A stretch of 64,000 nucleotides of DNA, from positions 2,108,001 through 2,172,000 of the forward strand of contig NZ_JACHMN010000003.1 in the NCBI RefSeq assembly GCF_014204945.1, written 5' to 3'. This document shows, one piece after another, positions 49,299-58,035 of the stretch. The position numbers and the translations under genes were made by a program. The number at the start of each line of letters is the position of its first letter. The first letter of the stretch is position 1. This stretch comes from Allocatelliglobosispora scoriae (GTDB taxonomy: Bacteria > Actinomycetota > Actinomycetes > Mycobacteriales > Micromonosporaceae). Under the pieces are notes generated by a model. The model worked only from the letters and a program-made list of their open reading frames with translations. It had not been told where the DNA came from and made no database searches.

Positions 49299-51860
49299 CT
49301 AGTCGTGGGCGATGGCGCCCAGGACGTTGATGCGGGCGGCGCGGATCGACGGGACCACGCCCGCGATCACGCCGATCACTGCTGCCAGGCCGACATACAC
49401 GCCCAGCTGGTCCCAGGGCAGGGCGAAGGTGCTGAACCCGTCGTCCTTGAAGGCCCGCACCGCCGCCGCGCCGAGTCCGATGCCGACACCCATGCCGAGC
49501 AGCGCGCCGAAGACCGAGATCAGCACCGCCTCGGCCGTGATCATGCCGGTACTCTGCAGCCGGCTCAGACCGACCGCCCGGAGCAGGCCCAGCTCCCGGG
49601 TCCGCTCCAGCACCGACAGGGCCAGGGTGTTCATGATGCCCAGCGCCGCGATGAGGATCGCCAGCGACAGCAGGATCTGCACCATGCTCAGCATCGTGCC
49701 GATGTCGCCGGTCTCCTGCTGGATCATGCCGGCCCGGTCGACCGCGGTCACCTCGGGCGAGTCGACGAGCAGCTGCTTGACGAGCGGCAGCGTCTGCGCC
49801 ACGGTGGCACCGGGCAGCAGCGTCAGGTACGCCTCCCGCGGCTGAGCGGTGTCGAAGGAGCTGCGCGCCGCCGACGGCAGCAGGTAGCCGTTGACGTACT
49901 CGGTCGCGGTGTAGACCCCGGCCACGGTGTAGGTGACGGGCTCGCCGCGTGTGGTGACGACGGTGATGGGAGATCCGACGTGCACCCCGGCTGCCGTGGC
50001 GGTCCGGTCGTCGACGAACGCCTGCTTCTCGCCGAGCGCGTCGAGGCTGCCCTCGGTCACGGCCAGGTCGAAGACCGTCTTCAACGCGGCGACGTCGCTG
50101 ATCGCGGCGAGGCCCTCCCGCTCCCCATCGACCTCGCCGCCGCCGTACCAGACGCCGAGGACCTGGCCGATGCCCGGCACCGTCTTCGCCTTCTCCAGGA
50201 CCGCCGCGTCGAAGGTAGGTGGCAGCGGACCGTTCTGGTCGCCGCCGATGTAGAGCTGGGCGTGGACCGTGTCCTCGGTGGTCTTGGTGAAGCTCACCGT
50301 CGCCGACTCCAGCACGACCCCGACGCTGGTGACGAGCGCTACGCCGATCATGAGCGCCGCGGCGGTGATGCCGGTACGCCGGGGGTTGCGTCCCGCGTTG
50401 CGCCGGCCGAGCTTGCCCGGCAGCCAGGTGCCGGTGAGCCGCCCGAGCGCCGCCACGACCGGACGGCTGATCAGCGGCGTGAGCAGCGCGACGCCGAGGA
50501 AGGTGGCGAGCGCGCCGCCGAGCACCGCCCAGAGCGTGTCGTCGCCGAACTTCCCGGCGAACCCGATGCCGAGCACCGTTCCGCCGGCCGCCATGACCAC
50601 GGCACCGGCGATCGAGATCTTGGTGAGCGGCCGGTCCGGGGTCGCCACCTCCTGCAGGGCCGCCATCGGCGGGATCCGCGACGCCCGCAGCGCCGGCATC
50701 ACCGCCGCCGCCATGGTGACGACGAGCCCCACGGCGAAGGAGCTGATCACGGCGCTCAGCGGCAGGTTGACTCCGGCGAGCTCGAGCCCGTCGGCGCCGT
50801 ACTCGCCGAAGAGGTAGGCCATGAGCCGACCGACGCCGAAGCCGGCGGCGAGCCCGAGCACCGATGCGATCAGGCCGATCGCGACGGCCTCGGTGAGCAC
50901 GGACCCGATCATCTGGCGGCGGCTGGCGCCGACCGCCCGCATCAGCGCGAGCTCTTTGGTTCGCTGCGCGACGACGATCGAGAAGGTGTTGAGGATGAGG
51001 AACGTGCCGACGAACAGCGCCACCCCGGCGAAGCCGAGCAGCACGTTGTTGAAGATGTCGAGCACCGAGGCGAAAGCCGCAGCCGCCTCGGCGCCCAGCT
51101 CCTCGCCGGTCTTGACGGAGTATTTCGGGCCGAGCTTCGCCGCGATCGCGTCCCGCAGCGCCGCCGGAGTGGTCCCGTCGGCGGCGGTGACCGTGATCGA
51201 GGTATAGACGCCCTGCTCACCGAGCATCAGCTTCTGCGCGACGGGCTCGGTGAAGGAGACCGACTGGCTGCCGCCGAGGGTGTCGCGGCCACCGCTGTAG
51301 CCGTAGATCCCGACGAGCGTGAAGACCTGCTTCGGCTCGCGGGTCAGCACGCCGACCTGGTCACCGACCTTGATCCCGGCCTTCGCCGCGAGGTCGGCGT
51401 TGACCGCGATCTCGTTGTCGGCGGTCGGCCCGCGACCTTCCCGCAGCTTGACCAGCTCGTTCTCGCCGGTCCAGGACTCGCCGATGCGCGGCGGGCCGAA
51501 GGAGTTGACGACCTTGCCGTCGGAGCCGATGACGCGGGCGCCGTCGGCTCCGACCTCACCGACCGCCTTGGCGACGCCGGGGACCGACGTGACCTCGGCG
51601 AGGGTGCTCATCGGGATGGAGCGCTGGCCCACCATGCCGCCCTCCTCGTCGTCGGGACCGCCGGCGCTCTGACCGGCCGCGCCGACCTGGACGTCGACCG
51701 TGGAGTAGATGCCCCGGAAGAGGTCGTCGAAGGAGCGGCTGAGGGTGTCGGTGAGCACGAACGAACCGGAGACGAACATGACGCCGAGCACCACGGCGAG
51801 CGCGGAGAGGGTCAGGCGCAGCTTGCGGGCGAGCAGGCTCTTGAGGGTGGCGCGCAGCAT
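49299..51860 (-). CDS. ABC transporter permease, FtsX/MacB type (exporter 1)
   Basis: 853 residues with two FtsX-MacB modules. A first helix follows MLRATLKSLLARKLRLTLSALAVVLG. A large extracytoplasmic domain (about 45-255) leads to three helices; a central pair of helices and a second periplasmic-type domain (about 490-720) lead to the final three helices. Conserved turns LNTFSIVVAQRTKELALMRAVGASRRQM and MNTLALSVLERTRELGLLRAVGLSRLQ mark the modules. It probably exports lipids, peptides or drugs. Its ATG overlaps the ATPase stop by 1 nt. Confidence 0.9.
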   Translation of the reverse strand: MLRATLKSLLARKLRLTLSALAVVLGVMFVSGSFVLTDTLSRSFDDLFRGIYSTVDVQVGAAGQSAGGPDDEEGGMVGQRSIPMSTLAEVTSVPGVAKAVGEVGADGARVIGSDGKVVNSFGPPRIGESWTGENELVKLREGRGPTADNEIAVNADLAAKAGIKVGDQVGVLTREPKQVFTLVGIYGYSGGRDTLGGSQSVSFTEPVAQKLMLGEQGVYTSITVTAADGTTPAALRDAIAAKLGPKYSVKTGEELGAEAAAAFASVLDIFNNVLLGFAGVALFVGTFLILNTFSIVVAQRTKELALMRAVGASRRQMIGSVLTEAVAIGLIASVLGLAAGFGVGRLMAYLFGEYGADGLELAGVNLPLSAVISSFAVGLVVTMAAAVMPALRASRIPPMAALQEVATPDRPLTKISIAGAVVMAAGGTVLGIGFAGKFGDDTLWAVLGGALATFLGVALLTPLISRPVVAALGRLTGTWLPGKLGRRNAGRNPRRTGITAAALMIGVALVTSVGVVLESATVSFTKTTEDTVHAQLYIGGDQNGPLPPTFDAAVLEKAKTVPGIGQVLGVWYGGGEVDGEREGLAAISDVAALKTVFDLAVTEGSLDALGEKQAFVDDRTATAAGVHVGSPITVVTTRGEPVTYTVAGVYTATEYVNGYLLPSAARSSFDTAQPREAYLTLLPGATVAQTLPLVKQLLVDSPEVTAVDRAGMIQQETGDIGTMLSMVQILLSLAILIAALGIMNTLALSVLERTRELGLLRAVGLSRLQSTGMITAEAVLISVFGALLGMGVGIGLGAAAVRAFKDDGFSTFALPWDQLGVYVGLAAVIGVIAGVVPSIRAARINVLGAIAHD

Positions 51861-52645
51861 CACTGCTCCCCGGAGATGCGCTTGATCGTGTCGAGCACGC
51901 CGGAGGCGGTCGGGCTGGTCAGCTCGTCGACGATCTGGCCGTCGGCGAGGAAGATGACCCGGTCGGCGTAGCTCGCCGCGTTGGGGTCGTGGGTGACCAT
52001 GACGATCGTCTGGCCGAACTCGCGTACGGACTGCTGGAGGAACTTCAGCACCTCGGCGCCCGACTTGGAGTCGAGGTTGCCGGTCGGCTCGTCGGCGAAG
52101 ATGACCTCGGGGCGGCTGACCAGTGCCCGGGCGCAGGCGACGCGCTGCTGCTGGCCGCCGGAGAGCTGCGACGGCCGGTGACCGAGCCGGTCGCGCAGGC
52201 CGACGGTGTCGATCACGGTGTCCCACCACTGCGGGTCGGGCTTGCGTCCGGCGATGGCGAGCGGGAGCAGGATGTTCTCCTCGGCCGTCAGCGTGGGCAG
52301 CAGGTTGAACTGCTGGAAGATGAAGCCGACCTGCTCGCGGCGGAGTTTGGTCAGGCCCTTGTCGCCGAGTCCGGTGAGCTTCGTTGCTCCGATGTGGACG
52401 TCGCCGCGGGTGACGCTGTCGAGCCCGGCGAGGCAGTGCATCAGGGTGGACTTGCCGGACCCCGATGCGCCCATGATCGCCGTGAAGCGACCGCGTTCCA
52501 GCTCGACGCTGACCCCGCGCAAGGCGATGACCTGGGCCTCGCCGGAGCCGTAGACCTTCCATACGTCGACGGCGCGGGCAGCTGCGGTGGCCCTGGTGGC
52601 GGCGGCCTGGGGTGCGAGTGACGGTGCAGTCGTCACGGGTGTCAC
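51860..52645 (-). CDS. ABC transporter ATPase, MacB/LolD type (exporter 1)
   Basis: 261 residues. Walker A GASGSGKSTLMHCLAGLD, Q-loop FQQFNLLPTL, signature LSGGQQQRVACARALVSRP, Walker B VIFADEPTGNLDS and H-loop MVTHDPN are intact. It powers the permease encoded directly downstream. It is very like the ATPase at 56353 (shared DPQWWDTVIDTVGLRDRLG). A GTG start with AAGGA nearby. An N-terminal Ala/Thr-rich lead of about 25 residues precedes the domain. Confidence 0.92.
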   Translation of the reverse strand: MTPVTTAPSLAPQAAATRATAAARAVDVWKVYGSGEAQVIALRGVSVELERGRFTAIMGASGSGKSTLMHCLAGLDSVTRGDVHIGATKLTGLGDKGLTKLRREQVGFIFQQFNLLPTLTAEENILLPLAIAGRKPDPQWWDTVIDTVGLRDRLGHRPSQLSGGQQQRVACARALVSRPEVIFADEPTGNLDSKSGAEVLKFLQQSVREFGQTIVMVTHDPNAASYADRVIFLADGQIVDELTSPTASGVLDTIKRISGEQ

Positions 52646-52667
52646 CGGTCCTTCACGAAGTGGTGGT

Positions 52668-52694
52668 CCTGCCGAGCGGGAATCGTTCGGCAGG
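52668..52694. promoter_or_regulatory. Palindrome before exporter 1, possible operator or hairpin
   Basis: CCTGCCGA (52668-52675) and TCGGCAGG (52687-52694) pair around 11 nt, 23 nt before the ATPase start. It could be an operator of the exporter 1 operon or an end signal for exporter 2. I see nothing else in the 52646-52815 gap. Confidence 0.35.
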
Positions 52695-52815
52695 CCCTCA
52701 CATCGTGCGATTCAGTGCACCCCAGAAGCATCGGGAAAGCACCCCGAGCTATCCACGAGGAGGCGCCTCAGGGTTGCCCCTGACTGCTAATGCGGCAGAT
52801 CCACACCCTCCACCG

Positions 52816-55356
52816 CTACTCGTACGCGATGGCGTCCAGCACGTTGAGCCGCGATGCCCTGATCGCGGGCAGGATCGCCGCGATCACGCCGGTCACGATC
52901 GCCAGGATCAGGGTGATCAGCAGATAGCCCCACGGCACCGTCAGCTTGAGGAAGTCCGTGTCCAGGATCTTGATCAGGGCGAGCCCGATGAAGGCGCCCA
53001 GCACCACCCCGAGAAGCGCGCCGAAGACCGAGATGAGGACGGACTCGACCGTCACCATCCACGAGGTCTGCCCCCGGGACAGGCCGATCGCCCGGATGAG
53101 CCCGATCTCCCGGGTCCGCTCGTAGATCGACAGCAGCAGCGTGTTGATGACGCCGAGCACCGCCACCAGGATCGCGAGCCCCAGCAGCACCCAGATGATC
53201 GCCAGCAGCACGTTGAGGAAGGTGGTGATCTGGCTGAGCTGCTCCTCCTGGCTGGTCACCGTGAGCTCCGGGTTGTCGGCGAAGAGCTTCTCCAGCTGCG
53301 CCTTCACGTCGTCGACGCTCGCACCGTCGGCGACCTCGACATAGGCCTGCTGCGCCACCGGCGAGCTGAACCCGGCCGCGTCGTCGGGGTTGAGCAGCGG
53401 CGATCCCTGGACCACCGTGTTGGGCTGGAGGATCGCGACGACCTTCTCGGTCTGCGGCCCGCCGCGGGCGGTGATGATGTCGACCGTGCCGCCGACCGTG
53501 GCGTCGAGCCGCTTCGCGGTGTCGGAGTCGAGGATGATCTCGCCCTTGGTGAGCGGCCGGATCGTGCCCGACTGCGGCTTGAGGGTGAAGAGCTCCTGCA
53601 TCGCGACGGGGTCGCCGGAGAGGATCTGGGCATCGGCGCCGCCGACCTTCGCCACGTCGGCGCGGACGGCTGCCGCCTGGCGTACCCCCGGGATTGCTCT
53701 GATCTGGGTTTGGAGGGCGGGATCGAAGCCGGCGGTGAAGCCGCCCGAGAAGCCGCCGGAGACGATGAGCTGGGCCTTGACGTCGCTGGTGAACGCCTCG
53801 GTGAGCCCGGCCTTCGCCGACCAGGCGAAGATGCCGGCCGCCGTCGCCAGGGTCACGCCGATCATGAGCGCGGCGGCGGTGATCGCCGTCCGCCGGGGAT
53901 TGCGCCCGGTGTTGCGGGCGCCGAGCCGGCCGGCGACGCTGCCGCTGAAGACCGCGCCGAGCGCCCGCGTGATCGGCCGGGTGAGCAGCGGAGCGAGCAT
54001 GACCGCGCCGATGAAGGCGAGCAGCGCGCCGCCGCCGACGCTGAGCCACAGCTGCCCGTCGATCGCCTTGGTCATCTTGAGGACGAGCAGGAGCACGCCG
54101 AGCGCGAAGAGCACCCCGCCGATGATGCTCATCGTGCGCAGCGACTTGTCCGGCGTCGACGCCTCGCGCATCGCCGCGATCGGCGGGACCTGCGCGGCGC
54201 GCAGTGCCGGGACCAGGGCGGCGACCACGGTGAAGAAGGTGCCCACGAGCAGCGTCACGATCACGACATAGGGCTTGATCACGACGCCGCTGACCGGCAG
54301 ATCGGTGTTGGCGAAGCTCTGCAGGAGCTGCTTGAGCAGGTAGCCCAGGCCGATGCCGATGATCAGGCCGATCAGCGACGAGGCGAGCCCGAGCAGCAGC
54401 GATTCGGCGAGCACCGCCCGGTTGACCTGGCCCTTGGAGGCGCCGAAGGAGCGGTAGAGCGCCAGTTCCCGGGTCCGCTGCGCCACCAGCATCGAGAACG
54501 TGTTGAAGATGAGGAACGCGCCGGTGATCATGCCGATGACGGCGAAGACGGTCAGCGCGGTCTTGAGGATGTCGGTGAAGCCGCTCGTCGCGCTGGCCTG
54601 GTCCTTGGCGGCCTCGTCGCCGGTCTTCACGTCGTAGTCGGGTCCGGCGACGGCGACGACCCGCTGCTTGAGCTGGTCCGGGCTGACCCCGTCGGCGGCG
54701 GTGAGGTCCACGCTGGTGTAGACGTCGGGCTTGCCGAGCATCAGCTTCTGCGCCGTCGGCATCGTGAACGCCACCGAGGTCTCACCGGCGAGGCTGTCGC
54801 GGTCGCCCTCGTACCCGAAGATCCCGACGAGCGTGAACGACTGCCGGGGCTCCAGGGTGATCACGTCGACGGTGTCGCCGACGACGAAGCCGGTCGTCTT
54901 GGCGAGGTTCGCCGAGATGGCGATCTGCGACGGTGTGGTGGGCGCGGCACCTTGGCGGATCTGGGCCAGCCCGCCGTCGGTCCAGCCGATGCCGAACCGT
55001 GGCGCGCCGGTCGTCGGCACGACCTTGCCCTTCTTGTCGATCACCCGGGCGCCGTCGGAGTTGACCTGCGGGGTCGATGTCCGCACGCCGTCGACCTTGC
55101 CGACGGCGTCGGCGACCGACTGCGGCACGAAGGTGCTGATGACGTTGGTGCTGTCGGCGGCGGCGTTCTGCTTCGCGGTGACCTGCACGTCGATGTTCTG
55201 GTTGATCGTGGTGAACAGGTTGCTGAAGCCGGCCGCGATCGTGTCGCCGCCGACGAACGCCGCCGACATGAACATGGTGCCGAGCACGATCGCGAGCGAG
55301 GAGAGCAGCAGGCGCAGCTTGTGCGACAGGAGCCCGCGCAGCATCGCCCTAAACAT
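52816..55356 (-). CDS. ABC transporter permease, FtsX/MacB type (exporter 2)
   Basis: 846 residues, same two-module layout as the permease at 49299 but clearly diverged. The conserved turns read FNTFSMLVAQRTRELALYRSFGASKGQV and INTLLLSIYERTREIGLIRAIGLSRGQT. The large extracytoplasmic regions (about 45-260 and 480-700) are where substrate or partner binding would lie. The ATG at 55356 overlaps the ATPase by 8 nt; an ATG at 55344 is an alternative that matches the first permease start better (MLRGLLSHKLRL). Confidence 0.9.
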   Translation of the reverse strand: MFRAMLRGLLSHKLRLLLSSLAIVLGTMFMSAAFVGGDTIAAGFSNLFTTINQNIDVQVTAKQNAAADSTNVISTFVPQSVADAVGKVDGVRTSTPQVNSDGARVIDKKGKVVPTTGAPRFGIGWTDGGLAQIRQGAAPTTPSQIAISANLAKTTGFVVGDTVDVITLEPRQSFTLVGIFGYEGDRDSLAGETSVAFTMPTAQKLMLGKPDVYTSVDLTAADGVSPDQLKQRVVAVAGPDYDVKTGDEAAKDQASATSGFTDILKTALTVFAVIGMITGAFLIFNTFSMLVAQRTRELALYRSFGASKGQVNRAVLAESLLLGLASSLIGLIIGIGLGYLLKQLLQSFANTDLPVSGVVIKPYVVIVTLLVGTFFTVVAALVPALRAAQVPPIAAMREASTPDKSLRTMSIIGGVLFALGVLLLVLKMTKAIDGQLWLSVGGGALLAFIGAVMLAPLLTRPITRALGAVFSGSVAGRLGARNTGRNPRRTAITAAALMIGVTLATAAGIFAWSAKAGLTEAFTSDVKAQLIVSGGFSGGFTAGFDPALQTQIRAIPGVRQAAAVRADVAKVGGADAQILSGDPVAMQELFTLKPQSGTIRPLTKGEIILDSDTAKRLDATVGGTVDIITARGGPQTEKVVAILQPNTVVQGSPLLNPDDAAGFSSPVAQQAYVEVADGASVDDVKAQLEKLFADNPELTVTSQEEQLSQITTFLNVLLAIIWVLLGLAILVAVLGVINTLLLSIYERTREIGLIRAIGLSRGQTSWMVTVESVLISVFGALLGVVLGAFIGLALIKILDTDFLKLTVPWGYLLITLILAIVTGVIAAILPAIRASRLNVLDAIAYE

Positions 55357-56158
55357 CGGCGCCGCCGTTCTCGGCGGCGCGGTCGGCGGCCTCGGCCTGG
55401 ATCCGGTCCATGTTGCGCATCTTGTCCAGCACCGCGTCGGGGGTCGGTCCGGTGAGCTCGTCGACGATCTGCCCATCGGCGAGGAAGACGACCCGGTCGG
55501 CGTAGCTCGCCGCAGCCGGATCGTGGGTGACCATCACGATCGTCTGGCCGAACTCGCGTACCGAGCGCTGCAGGAACTTCAGTACCTCGGTGCTGGAGCG
55601 GGAGTCCAGGTTGCCGGTCGGCTCGTCGGCGAAGATCACTTCCGGGCGGCTGACGAGGGCCCGGGCGCAGGCGACGCGCTGCTGCTGGCCGCCGGAGAGC
55701 TCGGTCGGGCGGTGCTGGAGGCGGTCGCGCAGGCCGACCGTGTCGAGCACGATGTCGTACCACTCCTTGTCCGGCTTGCGTCCCGCGATCGCGAGCGGCA
55801 GCAGGATGTTCTCGTCGGCGGTGAGGGTGGGCAGCAGGTTGAACTGCTGGAAGATGAACCCGATCTTCTCCCGGCGCAGCTTCGTCAGGCCCGCGTCGCC
55901 GAGCCCGGTCACGACGGTGTCGCCGATGGAGACCTGGCCGGCGCTGACGGTGTCGAGCCCGGCGAGGCAGTGCATCAGGGTCGATTTCCCCGACCCGGAC
56001 GGTCCCATGATCGCCGTATAGCGCCCGCGTTGGAAATCCGCGCTCACCCCGCGCAACGCGTGGACCTGCGCTTCTCCGGTCCCGTAGACCTTCCAGACCT
56101 CGCTGGCCCGGGCCGCCACTTCCGGCATGGTCGTGCTCTGCGTCATAGAGCCGATCAT
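55349..56158 (-). CDS. ABC transporter ATPase, MacB/LolD type (exporter 2)
   Basis: 269 residues. Walker A GPSGSGKSTLMHCLAGLD, signature LSGGQQQRVACARALVSRP, Walker B VIFADEPTGNLDS and MVTHDPA are intact. It differs from the other two paralogues in the region after the Q-loop (KEWYDIVLDTVGLRDRLQHRPTE). It is coupled to the permease at 52816. The start may instead be the ATG at 56146; no clear ribosome site decides. Confidence 0.92.
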   Translation of the reverse strand: MIGSMTQSTTMPEVAARASEVWKVYGTGEAQVHALRGVSADFQRGRYTAIMGPSGSGKSTLMHCLAGLDTVSAGQVSIGDTVVTGLGDAGLTKLRREKIGFIFQQFNLLPTLTADENILLPLAIAGRKPDKEWYDIVLDTVGLRDRLQHRPTELSGGQQQRVACARALVSRPEVIFADEPTGNLDSRSSTEVLKFLQRSVREFGQTIVMVTHDPAAASYADRVVFLADGQIVDELTGPTPDAVLDKMRNMDRIQAEAADRAAENGGADV

Positions 56159-56237
56159 GCCCCAGCGAGCTCCCAGACCAGGGCAAAAAAGACAATTCCT
56201 AGTTGGTACGCGACCGAGCCGCCTCTGCCGAACGCCT

Positions 56238-56315
56238 CAAGATCGCCGCAACTCTTGAAGAGTTGGTCCTAACGGGGTTCTTAGGACCAACTCTTCAAGA
56301 GTTGCGGCGATCTTG
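56238..56315. repeat. Palindromic element family B, perfect 35-bp arms
   Basis: Arms 56238-56272 and 56281-56315 (CAAGATCGCCGCAACTCTTG...GGTCCTAA) pair without mismatch around CGGGGTTC. It lies 38 nt past the stop of the orphan ATPase and upstream of exporter 2. The rest of the 56159-56352 gap holds no other clear signal. Confidence 0.88.
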
Positions 56316-56352
56316 GGTCGCGGTGATCTCGAGTGTGGTGGCCCTGATTCGG

Positions 56353-57105
56353 CTAGTGGTCGCCGGAGATGCGCTTGATGGTGTCGAGGACCGTGTCGGC
56401 GGTGGGTTCGCGCAGCTCGTCGACGATCTGGCCGTCGGCGAGGAAGATCACCCGGTCGGCGTAGCTCGCCGCGTTGGGATCGTGGGTGACCATGACGATC
56501 GTCTGGCCGAAGTCGCGGACCGAATCGCGCAGGAACCCCAGCACCTCGGCGCCCGCCCTGGAGTCGAGGTTGCCGGTCGGCTCATCGGCGAAGATCACCT
56601 GCGGGCGGCTGACCAGTGCCCGGGCGCACGCCACCCGCTGCTGCTGGCCGCCGGAGAGCTGCGACGGCCGGTGACCCAGCCGGTCGCGGAGCCCGACGGT
56701 GTCGATCACGGTGTCCCACCACTGCGGGTCGGGCTTGCGTCCGGCGATGGCGAGCGGCAGCGCGATGTTCTCCTCGGCCGTCAGCGTGGGCAGCAGGTTG
56801 AACTGCTGGAAGATGAAGCCGACCTGGTGGCGGCGCAGGCGGGTCAGCCCGGCGTCGCCGAGCCCGGTGACCCGGGTGTCGCCGATGTGGACCTCGCCGC
56901 GCGTGACCGTGTCGAGCCCGGCGAGGCAGTGCATCAGCGTCGACTTGCCCGACCCCGACGGCCCCATGATGGCGGTGAACCGCGCCCGCTCCAGCTTGAC
57001 GCTGACCCCGCGCAGGGCGATCACCTCGGCCTCGCCGGAGCCGAAGACCTTCCACACGTCGGTGGTCCGGGCGGCGATGACGGTCTCGGTCGACGTAGCG
57101 GTCAC
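56353..57105 (-). CDS. Orphan ABC transporter ATPase, MacB/LolD type
   Basis: 250 residues with all ABC motifs intact (GPSGSGKST, LSGGQQQRVACARALVSRP, VIFADEPTGNLDS, MVTHDPN). It is closest to the ATPase of exporter 1 and ends with nearly the same TIKRISG tail. No permease adjoins it; the next gene on the strand is exporter 2 with its own ATPase. It may serve a permease elsewhere or one of the neighbours, or be left over from a duplication. TATCGT lies 7 nt before the GTG. Confidence 0.9.
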   Translation of the reverse strand: MTATSTETVIAARTTDVWKVFGSGEAEVIALRGVSVKLERARFTAIMGPSGSGKSTLMHCLAGLDTVTRGEVHIGDTRVTGLGDAGLTRLRRHQVGFIFQQFNLLPTLTAEENIALPLAIAGRKPDPQWWDTVIDTVGLRDRLGHRPSQLSGGQQQRVACARALVSRPQVIFADEPTGNLDSRAGAEVLGFLRDSVRDFGQTIVMVTHDPNAASYADRVIFLADGQIVDELREPTADTVLDTIKRISGDH

Positions 57106-57112
57106 GGCGCCG

Positions 57113-57118
57113 ACGATA
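57113..57118 (-). promoter_or_regulatory. -10 hexamer TATCGT, N7, GTG (leaderless layout)
   Basis: On the minus strand TATCGT is followed by 7 nt and the GTG of the orphan ATPase at 57105. Confidence 0.55.
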
Positions 57119-57126
57119 GCTCAGTC

Positions 57127-57972
57127 CTATGGCTCCGTGCGGGCCGCCAGCTTCATCGTGCGGGCGTCCACAGCCGAGCCGTCGGCCTGCACCGGATAGG
57201 GCGGGGGAGTGCCGCCGAAGGCCGGGCAGAGGGCCTGATGGGCGCACCAGCCGCAGAGCTTGCTCGGCTTGGGCTGGAACTCCTGCGCCGCCTTCGCCGT
57301 CTCGATCGCCCGCCACAGCGCGATGAGGGTCTTCTCGAAGCGCTCCAGCTCCTCGGCGTCGGGGGTGTAGTCGCAGATCTCGGCATCCTTGAGGTAGAGC
57401 AACCGCAGCACCCGGGGCACCACACCCCGCGTGCGCCAGAGCACGAGGGCGTAGAACTTGAGCTGGAACAGCGCCCGCGCCTCGAAGGCCTCGCGGGGCG
57501 CACCACCGGTCTTGTAGTCGACCACCCGGAGGTCGCCACCCGGCGACACGTCGAGACGGTCGATGTAACCCCGGATCAGGAGCTGGTCGTCGAGGACCGC
57601 CTCGATCAGCGTCTCCCGCTCGGCGGGCTCCAGCCGACGCGGATCCTCCACAGTGAAGTATCCGCCGAGCAGGTCGCGAGTGGTCAGGATGAACGAGTCG
57701 TCGACCACGAGGCTGCCGAGCTCGGGCTGCTCCTCGACGAGCGCCTCCCAGGCGGGGGTCACCATCTCCTGCGCCGCCTCGGGTGTGCGCCGCTGCGCCG
57801 GGATGTCGAAGAGCCGCTCCAGCACCGCGTGGACCAGCGTGCCGCGCGCCTGCTCGGGCGTGGGCTGCTCGGGAATGCGGTCGATGCTGCGCAGCCGATA
57901 GAGCAATGGGCACGTTTTGAAATCGGCCGCACGCGAGGGCGACAGGGTCGGCAGGGGGCGCGGCTCACTCAT
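57127..57972 (-). CDS. RecB-like PD-(D/E)XK nuclease with iron-sulfur cysteines
   Basis: 281 residues. The nuclease core has GTLVHAVLERLF (His), IRGYIDRLDV (Asp) and LRVVDYKTGG (Asp and Lys of the PD-D/E-x-K site, about residues 134-160). Four Cys, one in FKTCPLLYR (about 20) and three in LCGWCAHQALC (about 245-255), match the Fe-S cluster arrangement of AddB/Cas4-type nucleases. Likely role: DNA end processing. TACCCT lies 6 nt before the ATG. Divergent from the M50 protease gene. Confidence 0.9.
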   Translation of the reverse strand: MSEPRPLPTLSPSRAADFKTCPLLYRLRSIDRIPEQPTPEQARGTLVHAVLERLFDIPAQRRTPEAAQEMVTPAWEALVEEQPELGSLVVDDSFILTTRDLLGGYFTVEDPRRLEPAERETLIEAVLDDQLLIRGYIDRLDVSPGGDLRVVDYKTGGAPREAFEARALFQLKFYALVLWRTRGVVPRVLRLLYLKDAEICDYTPDAEELERFEKTLIALWRAIETAKAAQEFQPKPSKLCGWCAHQALCPAFGGTPPPYPVQADGSAVDARTMKLAARTEP

Positions 57973-57978
57973 GGCCAC

Positions 57979-57984
57979 AGGGTA
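57979..57984 (-). promoter_or_regulatory. -10 hexamer TACCCT, N6, ATG (leaderless layout)
   Basis: On the minus strand TACCCT is followed by 6 nt and the ATG of the nuclease at 57972. Confidence 0.6.
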
Positions 57985-58022
57985 GATGAGTCGTACGACG
58001 AAACCCCGGAGCGCCGAGTGCG

Positions 58023-58028
58023 TAGCAT
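58023..58028 (+). promoter_or_regulatory. -10 hexamer TAGCAT, N7, ATG (leaderless layout)
   Basis: TAGCAT is followed by 7 nt and the ATG of the M50 protease at 58036. The two divergent promoters of this 63-nt gap are about 40 nt apart. Confidence 0.55.
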
Positions 58029-58035
58029 GGCGGCG

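Noticed and set aside
49278-55455. Two long forward frames over the ABC permeases
   Set aside because: Shadows of the permease genes; compositions such as repeated Asp-Arg-Gly-Gly are typical of antisense GC-rich DNA.
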